A DNA stretch of 64,000 bases from Flammeovirgaceae bacterium SG7u.111 (GCA_034044135.1 CP139021.1:1627635-1691634); one strand, 5' to 3'. Positions 42,246 to 51,802 are shown, counted from the first letter of the stretch. Program-made: numbers and translations. Notes: generated by a model from the sequence alone, not told the origin.

Positions 42246-43643
42246 TCAATTCACTCGGTAGTAATAGTTGGTTCCTTCGGCCTGCTTATATTTTTTAGCC
42301 AAAAGAGGCATTTTATCAAATAGTTCTTCCGCTACATTGGCTTCGTCCACTATTACCTCTGGAGGTTCTGCTTCAAGGTGATCAAAGATACTCAACAAAA
42401 TAGAATACCTGTTCATCTGATCAAAATGCTTTAGTGATAGCTTCCAGTTGAGGTACGGGCTTGTAGAGGTGTTGTTCAAATAATAAGATGTATTATTTCC
42501 AAGTACTAATACTTTTTTCCCCTCGTCAAAACCCTCTACTTTTTGGGTGGTAAGGCGGGCATAAGAGACGAAGTCTAAGTCTGGAATTATATTTTGAATA
42601 TTGTTGTAACAGAAAAAAATCAGCAAGACTGGCAGCAAGATGAATTGTATCTCGGCGACTAGTCTTTTCTTTATCAATAAAAAATAATGGGTGAGAAAAA
42701 AAGCAAATGCTGGTGCGAATACAATTAGTTGGAAAGGTGCAACAACAGGATTAAGGAGCAAGGAAACGGCACAAGTGATAATCCAGAGTACCATAACTTG
42801 TTGGCAGTTTACCTGAAAGTTTACAAACCCTCTTTCGGTGAACGTCTTGAATGCGCCGAACAGCATAATAGCTGCTGGAAGCAAGGTAAGAGCTATCATA
42901 TCTTGCCAAGAAATATATACCACCCGGATAGTGAAATAGGAAATGATATATTGTTCAACAAAATCGTTTACCGCACCTCTATAGAACAAGAAGGTAAAGA
43001 AAATGATAAATACGAAAAGAAATCCATACACCACCATGAGCAGGAAGCGCGCCGAAGAAGTTCGGTACATGGCGAATACAACCAGCGTTAGGAACAAGAA
43101 TAAAAAGCTAGGTGCATAAAATAGCGTAGCAATGGCTAAATACAGGCCTGTTTTGAAAATTTCTTGTGAAAGGGTCTCTTCATCTAAAAGGAACAAATTT
43201 CGGAGTACCAAAAGCAAAAAGCTCATGGAGAGAAGCACTGGAGAAAGTGTCCAGAAATCGAAGCTTATAGAGATGAAGAGCATGTATAAAAATGCAGGGA
43301 TATAAGTGTTTTCGTTAAATACCCTGGCCCTAACCAGAAATCGGTTGAATGTAAATGCTTGGGAAATGCCTATGAGCATTGCAATTGACTGATAAGCCAG
43401 TTGTGACTTTCCAAACAAACTATCCACCAACCAATAGACTGCAGCTGTTAGGGGCCCGGTATTGTCCCATACATCCGAATACATGCTCACGCTCCAACCA
43501 AGTTGCTCGCCTAGCAACATCCAGTTGAGCTCAGGCAGCGTGAGTGAAGTGCCTGAGAGTATCATCGGAAGGCGGATCATCAGCATGATGAGGAAAACGC
43601 CAATTACCCGAAAAGGATCGTTGATGCGGAAAAAACTTAGCAA
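42246..43643 (-). CDS. polytopic membrane protein (DUF6427-like)
   Basis: 465 residues with about ten hydrophobic segments across the first 350 residues, a periplasmic-type loop after the second helix (GWSVSMYSDVWDNTGPL), and a soluble C-terminal domain of about 115 residues ending in tyrosines (GTNYYYRVN). The overall plan resembles small GT-C-like membrane proteins; I believe it is the Bacteroidota DUF6427 family, but that label is from memory. No glycosyltransferase motif can be proved. Its stop abuts the PKD gene. rbfA ends 33 bp upstream, so rbfA and this gene are probably co-transcribed. Confidence 0.75.
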   Translation of the reverse strand: MLSFFRINDPFRVIGVFLIMLMIRLPMILSGTSLTLPELNWMLLGEQLGWSVSMYSDVWDNTGPLTAAVYWLVDSLFGKSQLAYQSIAMLIGISQAFTFNRFLVRARVFNENTYIPAFLYMLFISISFDFWTLSPVLLSMSFLLLVLRNLFLLDEETLSQEIFKTGLYLAIATLFYAPSFLFLFLTLVVFAMYRTSSARFLLMVVYGFLFVFIIFFTFLFYRGAVNDFVEQYIISYFTIRVVYISWQDMIALTLLPAAIMLFGAFKTFTERGFVNFQVNCQQVMVLWIITCAVSLLLNPVVAPFQLIVFAPAFAFFLTHYFLLIKKRLVAEIQFILLPVLLIFFCYNNIQNIIPDLDFVSYARLTTQKVEGFDEGKKVLVLGNNTSYYLNNTSTSPYLNWKLSLKHFDQMNRYSILLSIFDHLEAEPPEVIVDEANVAEELFDKMPLLAKKYKQAEGTNYYYRVN

Positions 43644-43676
43644 TTTGTTTCTTGTGTTTTGTTATTTCGACTTAGA

Positions 43677-44060
43677 CTAGTCCTGTTCTTCTTCGTCTTC
43701 ATTAGTTTCGGGTGGGATTTCTAGCCCTTCAAAAAGTTTGTTCACTTCTTCCACCACGTCTTCGGTATTGTCAATAAAAAATAGAAGATCGGGAATTACC
43801 CTAGCTTGATGCCTAATTCTATTGCCCAATTGCTTCCGCAAGTAGCTTTTCTTTTCGTTTACCAAGTTCAGTAAACCTTCCTTATCTTCTACCATCAAAA
43901 AGCTAAGGTAGATCTTGGCAATGCTGAGGTCGGGAGTGATGTTTACTTGAGTAACCGTAATAAACGCTCCCCCAAACATATCTCTGCTTGCCTGTTGCAT
44001 GATCTCGCCTAGGTCTTTTTGTATAAGCCTTGAAAATTTCTTTTGTCTCTTCGAATCCAT
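43677..44060 (-). CDS. rbfA: 30S ribosome-binding factor A
   Basis: Ribosome-maturation factor that binds the 5' end of 16S rRNA in late 30S assembly. 127 residues with a KH-like fold: FSRLIQKDLGEIMQQAS, FITVTQVNITPDLSIAKIYLSF (the typical VNITPD..A..Y signature), YLRKQLGNRIRHQARVIPDLLFFID, and an acidic tail common in Bacteroidota homologues. The start ATG at 44060 is unambiguous. Its 200-bp upstream gap carries the structured inverted-repeat element at 44115-44263, which would sit in its 5' leader if it is transcribed from upstream. Confidence 0.95.
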   Translation of the reverse strand: MDSKRQKKFSRLIQKDLGEIMQQASRDMFGGAFITVTQVNITPDLSIAKIYLSFLMVEDKEGLLNLVNEKKSYLRKQLGNRIRHQARVIPDLLFFIDNTEDVVEEVNKLFEGLEIPPETNEDEEEQD

Positions 44061-44114
44061 TGTTTCACTTTTTCAATACTTCTGCAAAGGAACTGATTTA
44101 TCTACAAAATACAG

Positions 44115-44263
44115 TATGCTCTGATATTTTTCCTCAGAGCATGTATAAATTTTACCTGTTTCGTTCCAAACACCCATTTACGAAACCTCACAGAAGCGTC
44201 TGCCCGGTTCAAAATAAAATTTCTCACTGTGCCGACACTCGGCCTAAATTTTACACATGCTCT
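44115..44263 (-). repeat. structured inverted-repeat element between DUF3137 gene and rbfA
   Basis: Outer arms AGAGCATGT (44136-44144) and ACATGCTCT (44255-44263) pair across 110 bp. The first arm can instead pair with ATGCTCTGA (44116-44124) in a perfect 9-bp hairpin with a 9-nt loop. Inside lie GTTTCGT/ACGAAAC (44158-44164 and 44180-44186) and GCCGA-CAC-TCGGC (44231-44243). The two AGAGCATG pairings exclude each other. No T-tract follows, so it is not a simple terminator. It could be a MITE-like repeat or a leader RNA of rbfA. Its distal arm touches the stop codon of the DUF3137 gene. Confidence 0.5.
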
Positions 44264-45320
44264 AATTAAACAAGTCAGAAAGGTCTGGGTCATCCGATAA
44301 ATTAGGGTCCCCTTCTTCAGGTCTGCCAAAGTCATCCATGGCTTCTTGTTCCGATGCCCCTTCCAAAAAGGCATCGAAATTAAGGTCGTCTATAAGCGTA
44401 AGCATATAATAAAGGTCATTATAAAAGCTTTTTAAGTATCCCAGCCTGTTCAGTGGTTGGAACATCTTTATCTTAAAAATTTCCCTATCAAGGTTTACTG
44501 CTACATAGAGCTTATTGCCAATAATAGAAATATACACTTTTGCCTTGGAATAACGCTTTAACTTCAGCATTTTTTGCATAAAGGGTTCGGTTAAGATCAA
44601 CTCGCCCTCCAAGAGGTCATCTGCATATACCACGAAGTTTTCCCTAAAATCAATATTATCGGGGCGCACATACTTGCCTCGGTAAAAGTTATGCTTTTGG
44701 ATGAGCGTACCTGCATGGCCCATGTTTTTATACAATTTGTTTTGCATAATATAGACATCGCCTTTGAGGGTGAAGGGAATGTCTGCCACTACAAAAAATC
44801 CATCAAACATCTTTTTGATTTTTCCTTTTTTGCTCGGGTCTTTTCCTTTTATTTCCGAGGCCACGTGCAATTCGGAAAATGAAACAGGAATACCGTCCAC
44901 CATGCCTTCTATAAAATCGTCTCCATAATAGATGTCAGGACGCAGCAAAAATAGTTTACTGGCTTGGAAATCGTCGTAGGGCACATAGTCCTCAGGGCTG
45001 TAGGTAAGAGAAGGATCTACAAACTCGATAAGTCCGCGTACTACAGTATCCTTGAAGTTGGCAGGAATATCGTGGTCGAAATAATATTTCTTATATATAA
45101 TGATAATTACAGGGGTAGCCAAGGCGATCACTATCAATATGGCCCAGTTGGGCATATATCCTAAGTACGCTATTGACCAACTTACGGTGATAATGGATAC
45201 AAGAATCCCCCCAAGCCAATTTTTTCGACTTTTCATCTGGAGCCTCCGTTCCTCTAGCCCTTCAAGCTGCTCGCCCATGGAGTCGGCAAGATGTTGGCGA
45301 AATTCTTCAAACGATTTCAT
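44262..45320 (-). CDS. DUF3137 family membrane protein
   Basis: 352 residues. An N-terminal amphipathic stretch is followed by two close hydrophobic helices at about 34-78 (GGILVSIITVSWSIAYLGY and AILIVIALATPVIIIIY). A large soluble domain then carries DUF3137-type phrases such as FSELHVASEIKGK, FDGFFVVADIPF and LYVAVNLDREIF. The C-terminus is very acidic (PEEGDPNLSDDPDLSDLF). It resembles LemA-linked DUF3137 proteins, but no lemA is adjacent here. Probably an inner-membrane protein of unknown role. It is the first gene of the reverse-strand series leading to rbfA; its promoter should lie in 45321-45600. Confidence 0.8.
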   Translation of the reverse strand: MKSFEEFRQHLADSMGEQLEGLEERRLQMKSRKNWLGGILVSIITVSWSIAYLGYMPNWAILIVIALATPVIIIIYKKYYFDHDIPANFKDTVVRGLIEFVDPSLTYSPEDYVPYDDFQASKLFLLRPDIYYGDDFIEGMVDGIPVSFSELHVASEIKGKDPSKKGKIKKMFDGFFVVADIPFTLKGDVYIMQNKLYKNMGHAGTLIQKHNFYRGKYVRPDNIDFRENFVVYADDLLEGELILTEPFMQKMLKLKRYSKAKVYISIIGNKLYVAVNLDREIFKIKMFQPLNRLGYLKSFYNDLYYMLTLIDDLNFDAFLEGASEQEAMDDFGRPEEGDPNLSDDPDLSDLFN

Positions 45321-45650
45321 TCAAGTTTTTCTCTAGTTTTTTGATGACTACTGTTTCCTGCGCAATAGTCCAGTAAGTTGCCAAAATTTATTTCCAAACA
45401 AAAGGAATTGCAAATTTTAGCGGGGCAATTTCCGGTGCGCAGATGAAAACTTTGGCACAGATTTGTTACTTGAAAAAATACTTGCCATTTTCCCTGTTCG
45501 GTTTGTCTATAAAGAGGATTGTTTAGGATAATAGAAAAGAAAATTAGGATATGGGGATGGAATAGGTCTTTTGCCCAATAAGCAACTCTATAAAAATTTA
45601 ATCAATCCCGATAGCTATCGGAGTACGCAAATGTTTAACTAACAGAATAA
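45321..45650. other. divergent intergenic region with CCGATAGCTATCGG palindrome
   Basis: AT-rich 330-bp gap between the DUF3137 and DUF1573 genes. Its only sharp feature is the perfect 14-bp palindrome CCGATAGCTATCGG at 45608-45621, 30 bp before the DUF1573 start. This word is, in my recollection, a recurrent intergenic palindrome in related genomes. No coding sequence seen. Confidence 0.4.
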
Positions 45651-46403
45651 ATGAAAGCTTTACTATTATTACTTAGCTTATTTGGTTTTGGAACAGCTCT
45701 AGCTCAAGGCAACCTAGTTTTTGAAATCACCGAGCACAACTTTGGGGAGGTTAGGGAAGGAGAGCTAGCCGAAAAGGTTTTTAAATTTATAAATACGGGA
45801 GATATACCAGTGGTAATTAAAGACGTATGGGCTTCTTGCGGTTGTACCACGCCCGAATGGCCTAAAGAACCTATTCTGCCTGGCGATTCTTCTGAAATAG
45901 CCGTCGTATTTAATAGTACTGGAAGACCAGGTACTTTCTATAAGACTATAAGTATTGCCTCCAATGCTCTTGAGCCAATTTCAAAACTGATAATTCGAGG
46001 TCAGGTCATAAGGCCTACAGATCCGGCAAAACCGCAGGGAGGGAACAATTCAGCATCGCTTGAGCTAGGTGAAAAGTCTTATAACTTTGGAAAAATCCAA
46101 GTTGGGGATAAGTTGGTGAGGAATGTTTTTGTGAAAAACACTTCTGAAAGGTCGGTATTTATAGAAGGCTTGCAAAGCGAATGCAAGTGTGTAAGAATAA
46201 AAGGAGGAGGCAAATTTATAAAAGCCCAAGAGGAGGTAGAAATCGAGTTGATATTTACCCCAAGGTCCATTGTGGTAACACCTATATTGATCAACTTCCA
46301 AACAAACCGTTCTGGTGCAATTACTTACGAGCTGAAAGGTGAAGTAGTGAAAAGTTTAATAGAAAAGAGTACAGTAAGGGAGTCTGAGTTATATGATTTT
46401 TAA
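45651..46403 (+). CDS. DUF1573-domain secreted protein with two ASH-like repeats
   Basis: 250 residues with a signal peptide (LLLLLSLFGFGTALA) and two tandem immunoglobulin-like DUF1573 domains. The first contains EHNFGEVREGE, then FKFINTGDIPVVIKDVWASCGCTTPEWP, the hallmark CGCT turn. The second has KSYNFGKIQVGDKL, VFVKNTSERSVFIEGLQSECKC and VEIELIFTP. Cys-Gly-Cys pairs at the domain turns are family-typical. Such proteins are periplasmic or surface-exposed in Bacteroidota; no enzyme activity is known to me. It stands alone, with an imperfect terminator downstream. Confidence 0.9.
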   Translation: MKALLLLLSLFGFGTALAQGNLVFEITEHNFGEVREGELAEKVFKFINTGDIPVVIKDVWASCGCTTPEWPKEPILPGDSSEIAVVFNSTGRPGTFYKTISIASNALEPISKLIIRGQVIRPTDPAKPQGGNNSASLELGEKSYNFGKIQVGDKLVRNVFVKNTSERSVFIEGLQSECKCVRIKGGGKFIKAQEEVEIELIFTPRSIVVTPILINFQTNRSGAITYELKGEVVKSLIEKSTVRESELYDF

Positions 46404-46877
46404 GATTGGTCTCTTAGAACTTACTTTAAGAAATAAGTTTTTGAAGAAGAATAACGGCTGATAAAAAGCATCGGAGTGTCAGAGAATTGTTGATTTGTCA
46501 CTTTTCTGATGCTTTTTTTATTTTTTTCAAAAACTCATTACATCTTTTTACTTGATAAGTGAAATAATTTCAATCTATCCTTGGATTTTGGAGTATAGAA
46601 GTTTTTCTTTGAATTGCAGTTTTTTAGTACTGTTTTTTTTGTTTTTTTGTTTAATTGAATGGTTCTTGTTTTAATATAAAGAATAAAATATGGAAATGGT
46701 GTTATAGGGGAACAAGCTGAAATGTTTAAATGAAATAGAATGCTTTGTGTATTTTGTGATAAATACAGATAAAAATTACACTTGAAATGTATTGCTCAAC
46801 TAACAACAGTAAAGGACAAGATTAGTAGGCATATTTGTAGTGTTAGGATTTAGGAAAATAAATAAAACAACACTACT
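46404..46877. other. 474-bp AT-rich gap with a terminator
   Basis: After the DUF1573 stop comes a hairpin-plus-T-tract (listed separately at 46463-46519). The rest, about 46520-46877, is very AT-rich with long T-runs and no defensible ORF or motif; it should hold the promoter of the small membrane protein gene. Confidence 0.4.
46463..46519 (+). terminator. terminator after the DUF1573 gene
   Basis: AAAAAGCATC pairs with GATGCTTTTT, with imperfect inner pairing, followed by T-rich sequence, 60 bp after the stop. Confidence 0.65.
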
Positions 46878-47075
46878 ATGGATACTCTACTAATTATAAT
46901 TTGCATAATGGCTGGTTCTTTCGCCTTCTCAACTTTGCTTTATCTTTATTTCGCTTACACTTCTAAGCCAAATCCTGAAGAAGAAGTTGAATTCATCAAA
47001 ACTGCGACTGCCATTAAATTTGGTGCTGAAGACAGAATGAAAATGAAAGTAGCAATTGCTGAAAAAGTAGCATAA
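46878..47075 (+). CDS. small single-pass membrane protein
   Basis: 65 residues: one hydrophobic helix at about 3-27 (LLIIICIMAGSFAFSTLLYLYF), a short acidic stretch (PNPEEEVEFI) and a lysine-containing amphipathic C-terminus (EDRMKMKVAIAEKVA). It starts with ATG, has its own long upstream gap, and a strong terminator lies 126 bp after the stop. Those signs favour a real gene over a chance ORF. No family is recognised. The size and shape are like small regulatory membrane peptides, but no partner is evident. Confidence 0.6.
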   Translation: MDTLLIIICIMAGSFAFSTLLYLYFAYTSKPNPEEEVEFIKTATAIKFGAEDRMKMKVAIAEKVA

Positions 47076-47200
47076 GCTCAAAAAAGATAAGGCTAGTACA
47101 AAGATTACTCTTTAAGTGCAATACATTATTATCAAAAAACCTATCGAGATTGTATAGGTAATTAAATGTAATAAACACAAAGATATGACTCACTCGACCT

Positions 47201-47241
47201 AAACTGGTCAATCTGATAAAACAGGTTGACCAGTTTTTTTT
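47201..47241 (+). terminator. terminator after the small membrane protein gene
   Basis: Perfect 11-bp stem AAACTGGTCAA/TTGACCAGTTT followed by a T8 run on the plus strand. On the reverse strand it may also stop read-through from the T9SS cargo gene. Confidence 0.88.
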
Positions 47242-47273
47242 GAATGCTTTTTAATACTCTCTGACCTCTTGAA

Positions 47274-49943
47274 CTACTGACCTCGTAAAAGGTGCAAGCT
47301 GCCTTTGTACACTGTTTTGGTGAAGCGAATGAAATAATAATAAACCCCTGAAGGGCTTTCACTACCATCCCAAGCAAATTCTCGCTCTTCACTTTTGTAA
47401 ACTGGGTCTCCCCAGCGGTTAGTGATCTCTACCGACTGGAATTTATCTTTGCAAATGTCAGGAGGAAGTTGCCCTATGCGGTACTTATCACTTTTTCCAT
47501 CCCCATTAGGAGTGAAGGCATTTGGAAAGTCTACTGTTTCAGCAGGGCGAGGGTTGTCTATCAGGTTGATAGTAAGTTGGAGTGTGTCATAAGATTCTAA
47601 TCCACAGGAAGTACTTGAAAATGCTATTAAAGTCAGGTCATAGCTAAGCTTGGAAGTATCTCCTAGCAGCTCGCAGGAAGTAGACCAGTTCAATGTAGTG
47701 TTGAGGGGAGCATTCCCACTTACGGAAATAAACTCCATTCCCAGATCTGAAAAAGTAAAGCTTCGCGGTATAGCAGATAAGGAAACGACATCGTTTTCCG
47801 TATCGTCAGCTAAAATGGAAAGATCAAGCTCATCGCCCGCTATTACCGTTACCGATTGGTTTCCAGAAGGCTGGTCAATTGTTGCGTCAGGAATCGAGAT
47901 TATAGGAGCTTTGGCTGGGTCGGGGATGTAGATAAAGTGCAGCCTCAATTTTACAGAACTGGTGTCTGAATAGGAACATCCGTAGTAGTCTGTGGATTGG
48001 AATATGAATTCGTAAACAAGTTCATTAACTCCTTCAGTAACTGAGGGGAAATCGCTACACGAAGGTTTCCAACTTAAGCTAGTACTTACTTCGCCTACTC
48101 CAGCAACAGTGTTGGCACTCATTCCATTTGAATTTAGGCTAAAGCCATCTCCAAAAACTTCGAGTAAAAGGCTATCGAATTCAATATCAGTAGCGGCTAT
48201 TTCTAGTTCATAGGTTTCTCCCAAATATACCGTATCTATGAAAAGTTGTTCTGTTTCATCAAAGGCGACATCTTTTGGTACAATCACAGGAGAGACGTTG
48301 GGTGGGATTTCATCTATCAAATTAATTTTAACCCTTGCTGTATCTCTACTAATAATCCCACATTTGCCAACATCACCTACTATTAAATCCACAAAAAAGC
48401 TTTCTTCGGATGAGCCTCCTTGCAAGTTTAGGCAAGAAGACTCCCAAAAAAAGGAGGAGGTGACTTCACCAACCCCATTTGTTAAGGGGAAAATCATTCC
48501 CTCATCACTCAGCTGGTAATTATCTCCAATGCCATAAACAACCAAAGAATCTCCTTCAACATCTTTCGCCAAAGCATCGAAGCGGAGCGTATCTCCTAAT
48601 TTCAAATCTACTTCATAATAGCCTGCGCTAGCATTGAAATCAAGATCAGGGGTGATTTCAGGAGGGATATTTGGGTATTGGATATCAATGAATAGATGGA
48701 GGGTGTCGTAAAGTGGAAGGCTACAACTATTATCCCCAATGAGTGCTAGCACTTCGTACATACCATTGAGTAGGGCAGGACATTCTTTAAGGCAAAGCTC
48801 AAACTTAGCAGTATCTCCCTTATTTATAGTAGTTTGGGGAATGTCTCTTACCTCAATTTCGGTGCTTGGGAAGTTTAAGGGGACAAAGCGGGTGTTGATG
48901 ATCGTGTTAGAATCGGGATCAGTGAAGTAGAGAGTGAGGCAATTATCAAGTGCACCTGCTTGGTAAACCAAGGTGTCACCATCTGAGTAGAGCTTCCCAG
49001 GTTCGGTTTCAGCTATTACAGAAGGAGCATTTGCTTCGGGACAGTCAAGTACCATTAGCTGGAAATCTCGAATTACTTCACCTATTTTTTGTCCATCTCT
49101 AAATTCTTCACATCGTATAGAAAAAACAAAAAGCCCTATCTCAATAGGGGTAAGGTTTAGCTCACCAGAAACAAGATCGATACTGAGAGAAGGTACACCT
49201 CGAACCATATTGTTTACATCATACCCATCTAAAAACTCGACTGGTGTATAGGGCCCGGCTCTGAAATTGGCAAGCACAGGTTCATCTCTTGAAGAATTAC
49301 CGCTCAAGGGAACTGCCAAGGAATAGGCTAGGGAATCTCCATCGGTATCAGTACCTGAAAAGTCGAAATAAAAAGGTTGGTCTATACAGGCATAATCGCT
49401 TAGAGGGGGGAAAAGAGTAGGAGACGAATTGATAAAAGGTTCACCGTTTTTCACAACAGGTGGAAATTCCATATAGAAAGCCTGGCCCGCCCCACCCGGA
49501 TCGAAAATATTTTGGATGACACCATTCCGGCAACATCTTTCGTAAACGGCATAATAGCCTTCTATATCGCTGTAGCTGGATGCCGTAAGGATTACTTCTG
49601 CATCATAAAGCTGCCGGGTTGTTCTGAGAAACCCAACTGCACAGTCAGGGTTGGTGTAGTCCACAATTGTTTGTGCTCGCCTAACTAGCGAGAAGGATGT
49701 GACGAATTCGTCGTTGCTTTTGCTAAAGATTGCGATATTGGCAGTAGGGTCTTTAGCCCCTTGTTGACCATTTATTTCATCAAAATAAATAACGAGCGCC
49801 AAGCGATACCTGTTCGCTTCCAAATGAGTAAGGGTGATTTCCCCACCTACAATATGGGTAGCTAGTGCTTGATTGTGCAGACCTGAACAAAGCCATAGTA
49901 ATAATGAAACAGCAATGAGTTGAGTAGTTTTTTTTATCTTCAT
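47274..49943 (-). CDS. large T9SS-secreted surface protein with type B sorting domain
   Basis: About 889 residues from ATG 49943, giving a clean signal peptide (LIAVSLLLWLCSGLHNQALA); ATG 49949 is also possible. The mature start THIVGGEITLTHLEANRYRL is a recurrent Bacteroidota opening. The middle is a series of beta-sandwich modules with recurring PPE/PEI linkers and evenly spaced cysteines (CLTLYF, CPALLNG, SCLNLQGG, SCSDFP, SCELLGD). The last 85 residues form the gliding-motility-associated type B sorting domain: FPNAFTPNGDGKSD, VEITNRWGDPVYKS and PSGVYYYFIRF. That domain directs export through the type IX system to the surface or medium. No catalytic motif; probably adhesive. It is monocistronic. 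Confidence 0.9.
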   Translation of the reverse strand: MKIKKTTQLIAVSLLLWLCSGLHNQALATHIVGGEITLTHLEANRYRLALVIYFDEINGQQGAKDPTANIAIFSKSNDEFVTSFSLVRRAQTIVDYTNPDCAVGFLRTTRQLYDAEVILTASSYSDIEGYYAVYERCCRNGVIQNIFDPGGAGQAFYMEFPPVVKNGEPFINSSPTLFPPLSDYACIDQPFYFDFSGTDTDGDSLAYSLAVPLSGNSSRDEPVLANFRAGPYTPVEFLDGYDVNNMVRGVPSLSIDLVSGELNLTPIEIGLFVFSIRCEEFRDGQKIGEVIRDFQLMVLDCPEANAPSVIAETEPGKLYSDGDTLVYQAGALDNCLTLYFTDPDSNTIINTRFVPLNFPSTEIEVRDIPQTTINKGDTAKFELCLKECPALLNGMYEVLALIGDNSCSLPLYDTLHLFIDIQYPNIPPEITPDLDFNASAGYYEVDLKLGDTLRFDALAKDVEGDSLVVYGIGDNYQLSDEGMIFPLTNGVGEVTSSFFWESSCLNLQGGSSEESFFVDLIVGDVGKCGIISRDTARVKINLIDEIPPNVSPVIVPKDVAFDETEQLFIDTVYLGETYELEIAATDIEFDSLLLEVFGDGFSLNSNGMSANTVAGVGEVSTSLSWKPSCSDFPSVTEGVNELVYEFIFQSTDYYGCSYSDTSSVKLRLHFIYIPDPAKAPIISIPDATIDQPSGNQSVTVIAGDELDLSILADDTENDVVSLSAIPRSFTFSDLGMEFISVSGNAPLNTTLNWSTSCELLGDTSKLSYDLTLIAFSSTSCGLESYDTLQLTINLIDNPRPAETVDFPNAFTPNGDGKSDKYRIGQLPPDICKDKFQSVEITNRWGDPVYKSEEREFAWDGSESPSGVYYYFIRFTKTVYKGSLHLLRGQ

Positions 49944-50106
49944 ACACATGGGAATTGACAATTCTAGCCTTGGAGTAGGGTAAAATTGGGAGGTATAACG
50001 AATGCTAGTAGCTTAGTGTTGGTATAACGATTTTGCAGAGGTGCAAAATACTATTTTATATGACACATTGAGTGGTAGAATAGTTTTCTTTTGGAAAACA
50101 ATTCTA

Positions 50107-50143
50107 CAAAAAAACCGATAGGTAGCTCAGCTTTTTATCGGTT
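50107..50143 (-). terminator. terminator after rfaE2
   Basis: AACCGATA/TATCGGTT stem with an inner AGCT pairing, followed by a T-run on the reverse strand, about 30 bp downstream of the rfaE2 stop. Confidence 0.85.
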
Positions 50144-50170
50144 GGAAGTGGGTTTTGTATTTGAGTGATG

Positions 50171-50650
50171 TTATTCTTTTTTCATTTTATCGATGGTAGA
50201 TGTGGTGGAAAAACCTTCCACAAAATCGATGGTTTTTACTTCTCCGCCATGTTGTGTTACAATATCTGCGCCTACAATATTTTTTATTTCGTAATCGCTG
50301 CCTTTTACCAACACATCGGGTATGAGGGCGCTAATTAGTTCAAAAGGGGTTTCCTCGCCAAAAAGTACCACCGCATCTATAAAACTCATTGCGGCAAGCA
50401 CCCTAGCCCTAGCATATCCGGAGTTGATGGGGCGGCTTGGTCCTTTCAGCTTGCTTACCGAAGCATCGGTATTCAAACCTAAGATCATTTTATGGCCAAA
50501 AGCAGCAGCTTTTTCCAAGTAATCTACATGACCTAAGTGGATAATATCGAAGCAGCCATTAGTGAAAACCACTTTTTTGCCTTCTTCTTTCCAGTTTTTC
50601 CTGAGTTCTTTTAACTCATTTAGTGTTTGTATTTTATCTTTTGATGCCAT
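50171..50650 (-). CDS. rfaE2: D-glycero-beta-D-manno-heptose 1-phosphate adenylyltransferase
   Basis: Single-domain HldE-C/RfaE2, 159 residues. Transfers AMP from ATP to heptose-1-phosphate, giving ADP-heptose for LPS core. The nucleotidyltransferase motif [19 protein letters not shown] (HxGH-type) and [17 protein letters not shown] are intact, as is [15 protein letters not shown]. The kinase half (RfaE1) is not fused, so the partner is separate. It starts 1 bp after the stop of the flippase-like gene, indicating tight coupling, and ends the panC-panD-flippase-rfaE2 series at a terminator. Confidence 0.96.
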   Translation of the reverse strand: MASKDKIQTLNELKELRKNWKEEGKKVVFTNGCFDIIHLGHVDYLEKAAAFGHKMILGLNTDASVSKLKGPSRPINSGYARARVLAAMSFIDAVVLFGEETPFELISALIPDVLVKGSDYEIKNIVGADIVTQHGGEVKTIDFVEGFSTTSTIDKMKKE

Positions 50651-50651
50651 T

Positions 50652-51701
50652 TTATTCCTTCTCTATCAATTTTCTATTCAATTTTTCAATTGTGACTTTC
50701 TCCTGCTTTTTTTTTCTGTTTGTGATGAAAAAACTGATGATCAAACTAATTCCACCACCTACTAGCAAGATCAGGGTAGAAAGTCCGTGGGAAAGGAGGG
50801 CAAAGTTTTTCCCAGTAAGTTCGTCTACGCCAAACAGCGTGAGGGTAAATATGGCAAATAAATGAAATGACCCCGTTCCTCCTGGGGTTGGTATGGCCAT
50901 GCCTACACTGCCCAAGACAAGGAGGTTAAAGGCACAATAAAGCCCCAATGAACTTGTTTCGGGTAGGGCAAAAAACAGGAAGTAAGTCATGAGGAAATAA
51001 CACACCCAAATAGCGAATGTAGAAAATATATACGCGATTCGCTGCTTAGGATTTAGGTCTTTGATACTTAGGAGACCTTCCTTTAAACCCATCAAGAAAT
51101 CATATGCTTTGGCGTAAAGCCTGTTTTGCCTTAGGCGGCTTCGGAATTTGTAAAGGGCAAATAAAATGAGTATGCCCATGATCCCTACCGACAAAAAGAG
51201 CAAGGCTTTTTCCATGAGCCCAGTAGGGTGTGAGCTTATGTTGTCAAGTACAAAACTTCCCACCATTTCGTACTCTACCAAAAATAGAGCAATAGCCATG
51301 GTTGCCAGCATGATCAGGTCGACTACGCGCTCTGTCACAACTGTGCCAAAAGCTTTGTTTACGGCAACGCTATCCGTTTTATTGAGTAAGCCACAGCGCA
51401 TGAACTCGCCAAGACGAGGGACAAACAAGTTGGCAAAGTATCCAGACATTACTGCCAAAAAAGCATTTATGCTACTTACATCATAACCAATAGGCTTCAT
51501 GGCAACTGTCCAGCGCCAAGCTCGGGTGTAGTGGGCTGCTATTGATGCTAAAAGGCTCATTACTACCCAAAATAGGTTGAGTTCAGTCAGCATTTTGCCA
51601 ATCTCACTGGTGCTTTGATCTTTGTAAAGGTACCAGATTAGCAATGCGCCCAAAGAGAGGGAAGATACATATTTAAAAGTGGATATTAGCTTTTTTTTCA
51701 T
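50652..51701 (-). CDS. LPG-synthase-TM/flippase-like membrane protein
   Basis: About 349 residues from ATG 51701; an in-frame extension upstream of it lacks an ATG and is polar. The start yields [21 protein letters not shown] directly into a first helix. About seven to eight helices follow with family motifs: [42 protein letters not shown] (the UPF0104 signature with R..GE) and [23 protein letters not shown]. This family includes lysyl-phosphatidylglycerol flippases and polyisoprenoid flippase-like proteins, so lipid translocation is a reasonable guess. No aminoacyl-transfer domain is attached. Its position next to rfaE2 hints at envelope biogenesis. Confidence 0.88.
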   Translation of the reverse strand: MKKKLISTFKYVSSLSLGALLIWYLYKDQSTSEIGKMLTELNLFWVVMSLLASIAAHYTRAWRWTVAMKPIGYDVSSINAFLAVMSGYFANLFVPRLGEFMRCGLLNKTDSVAVNKAFGTVVTERVVDLIMLATMAIALFLVEYEMVGSFVLDNISSHPTGLMEKALLFLSVGIMGILILFALYKFRSRLRQNRLYAKAYDFLMGLKEGLLSIKDLNPKQRIAYIFSTFAIWVCYFLMTYFLFFALPETSSLGLYCAFNLLVLGSVGMAIPTPGGTGSFHLFAIFTLTLFGVDELTGKNFALLSHGLSTLILLVGGGISLIISFFITNRKKKQEKVTIEKLNRKLIEKE

Positions 51702-51802
51702 TTGCTCAGTGTGACCGGTTCTCTTTTTCTGTACCTTTAAGTTACCAAAAAATTGATACGCTTGCACAAAAAAATAATGCCCTGCTGTTGGCAGGGCTAT
51801 GG

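Noticed and set aside
44102-44374. 90-codon reverse ORF through the structured element upstream of rbfA
   Set aside because: It starts inside the DUF3137 gene in another frame and passes through hairpin arms; structure explains the sequence better than coding.
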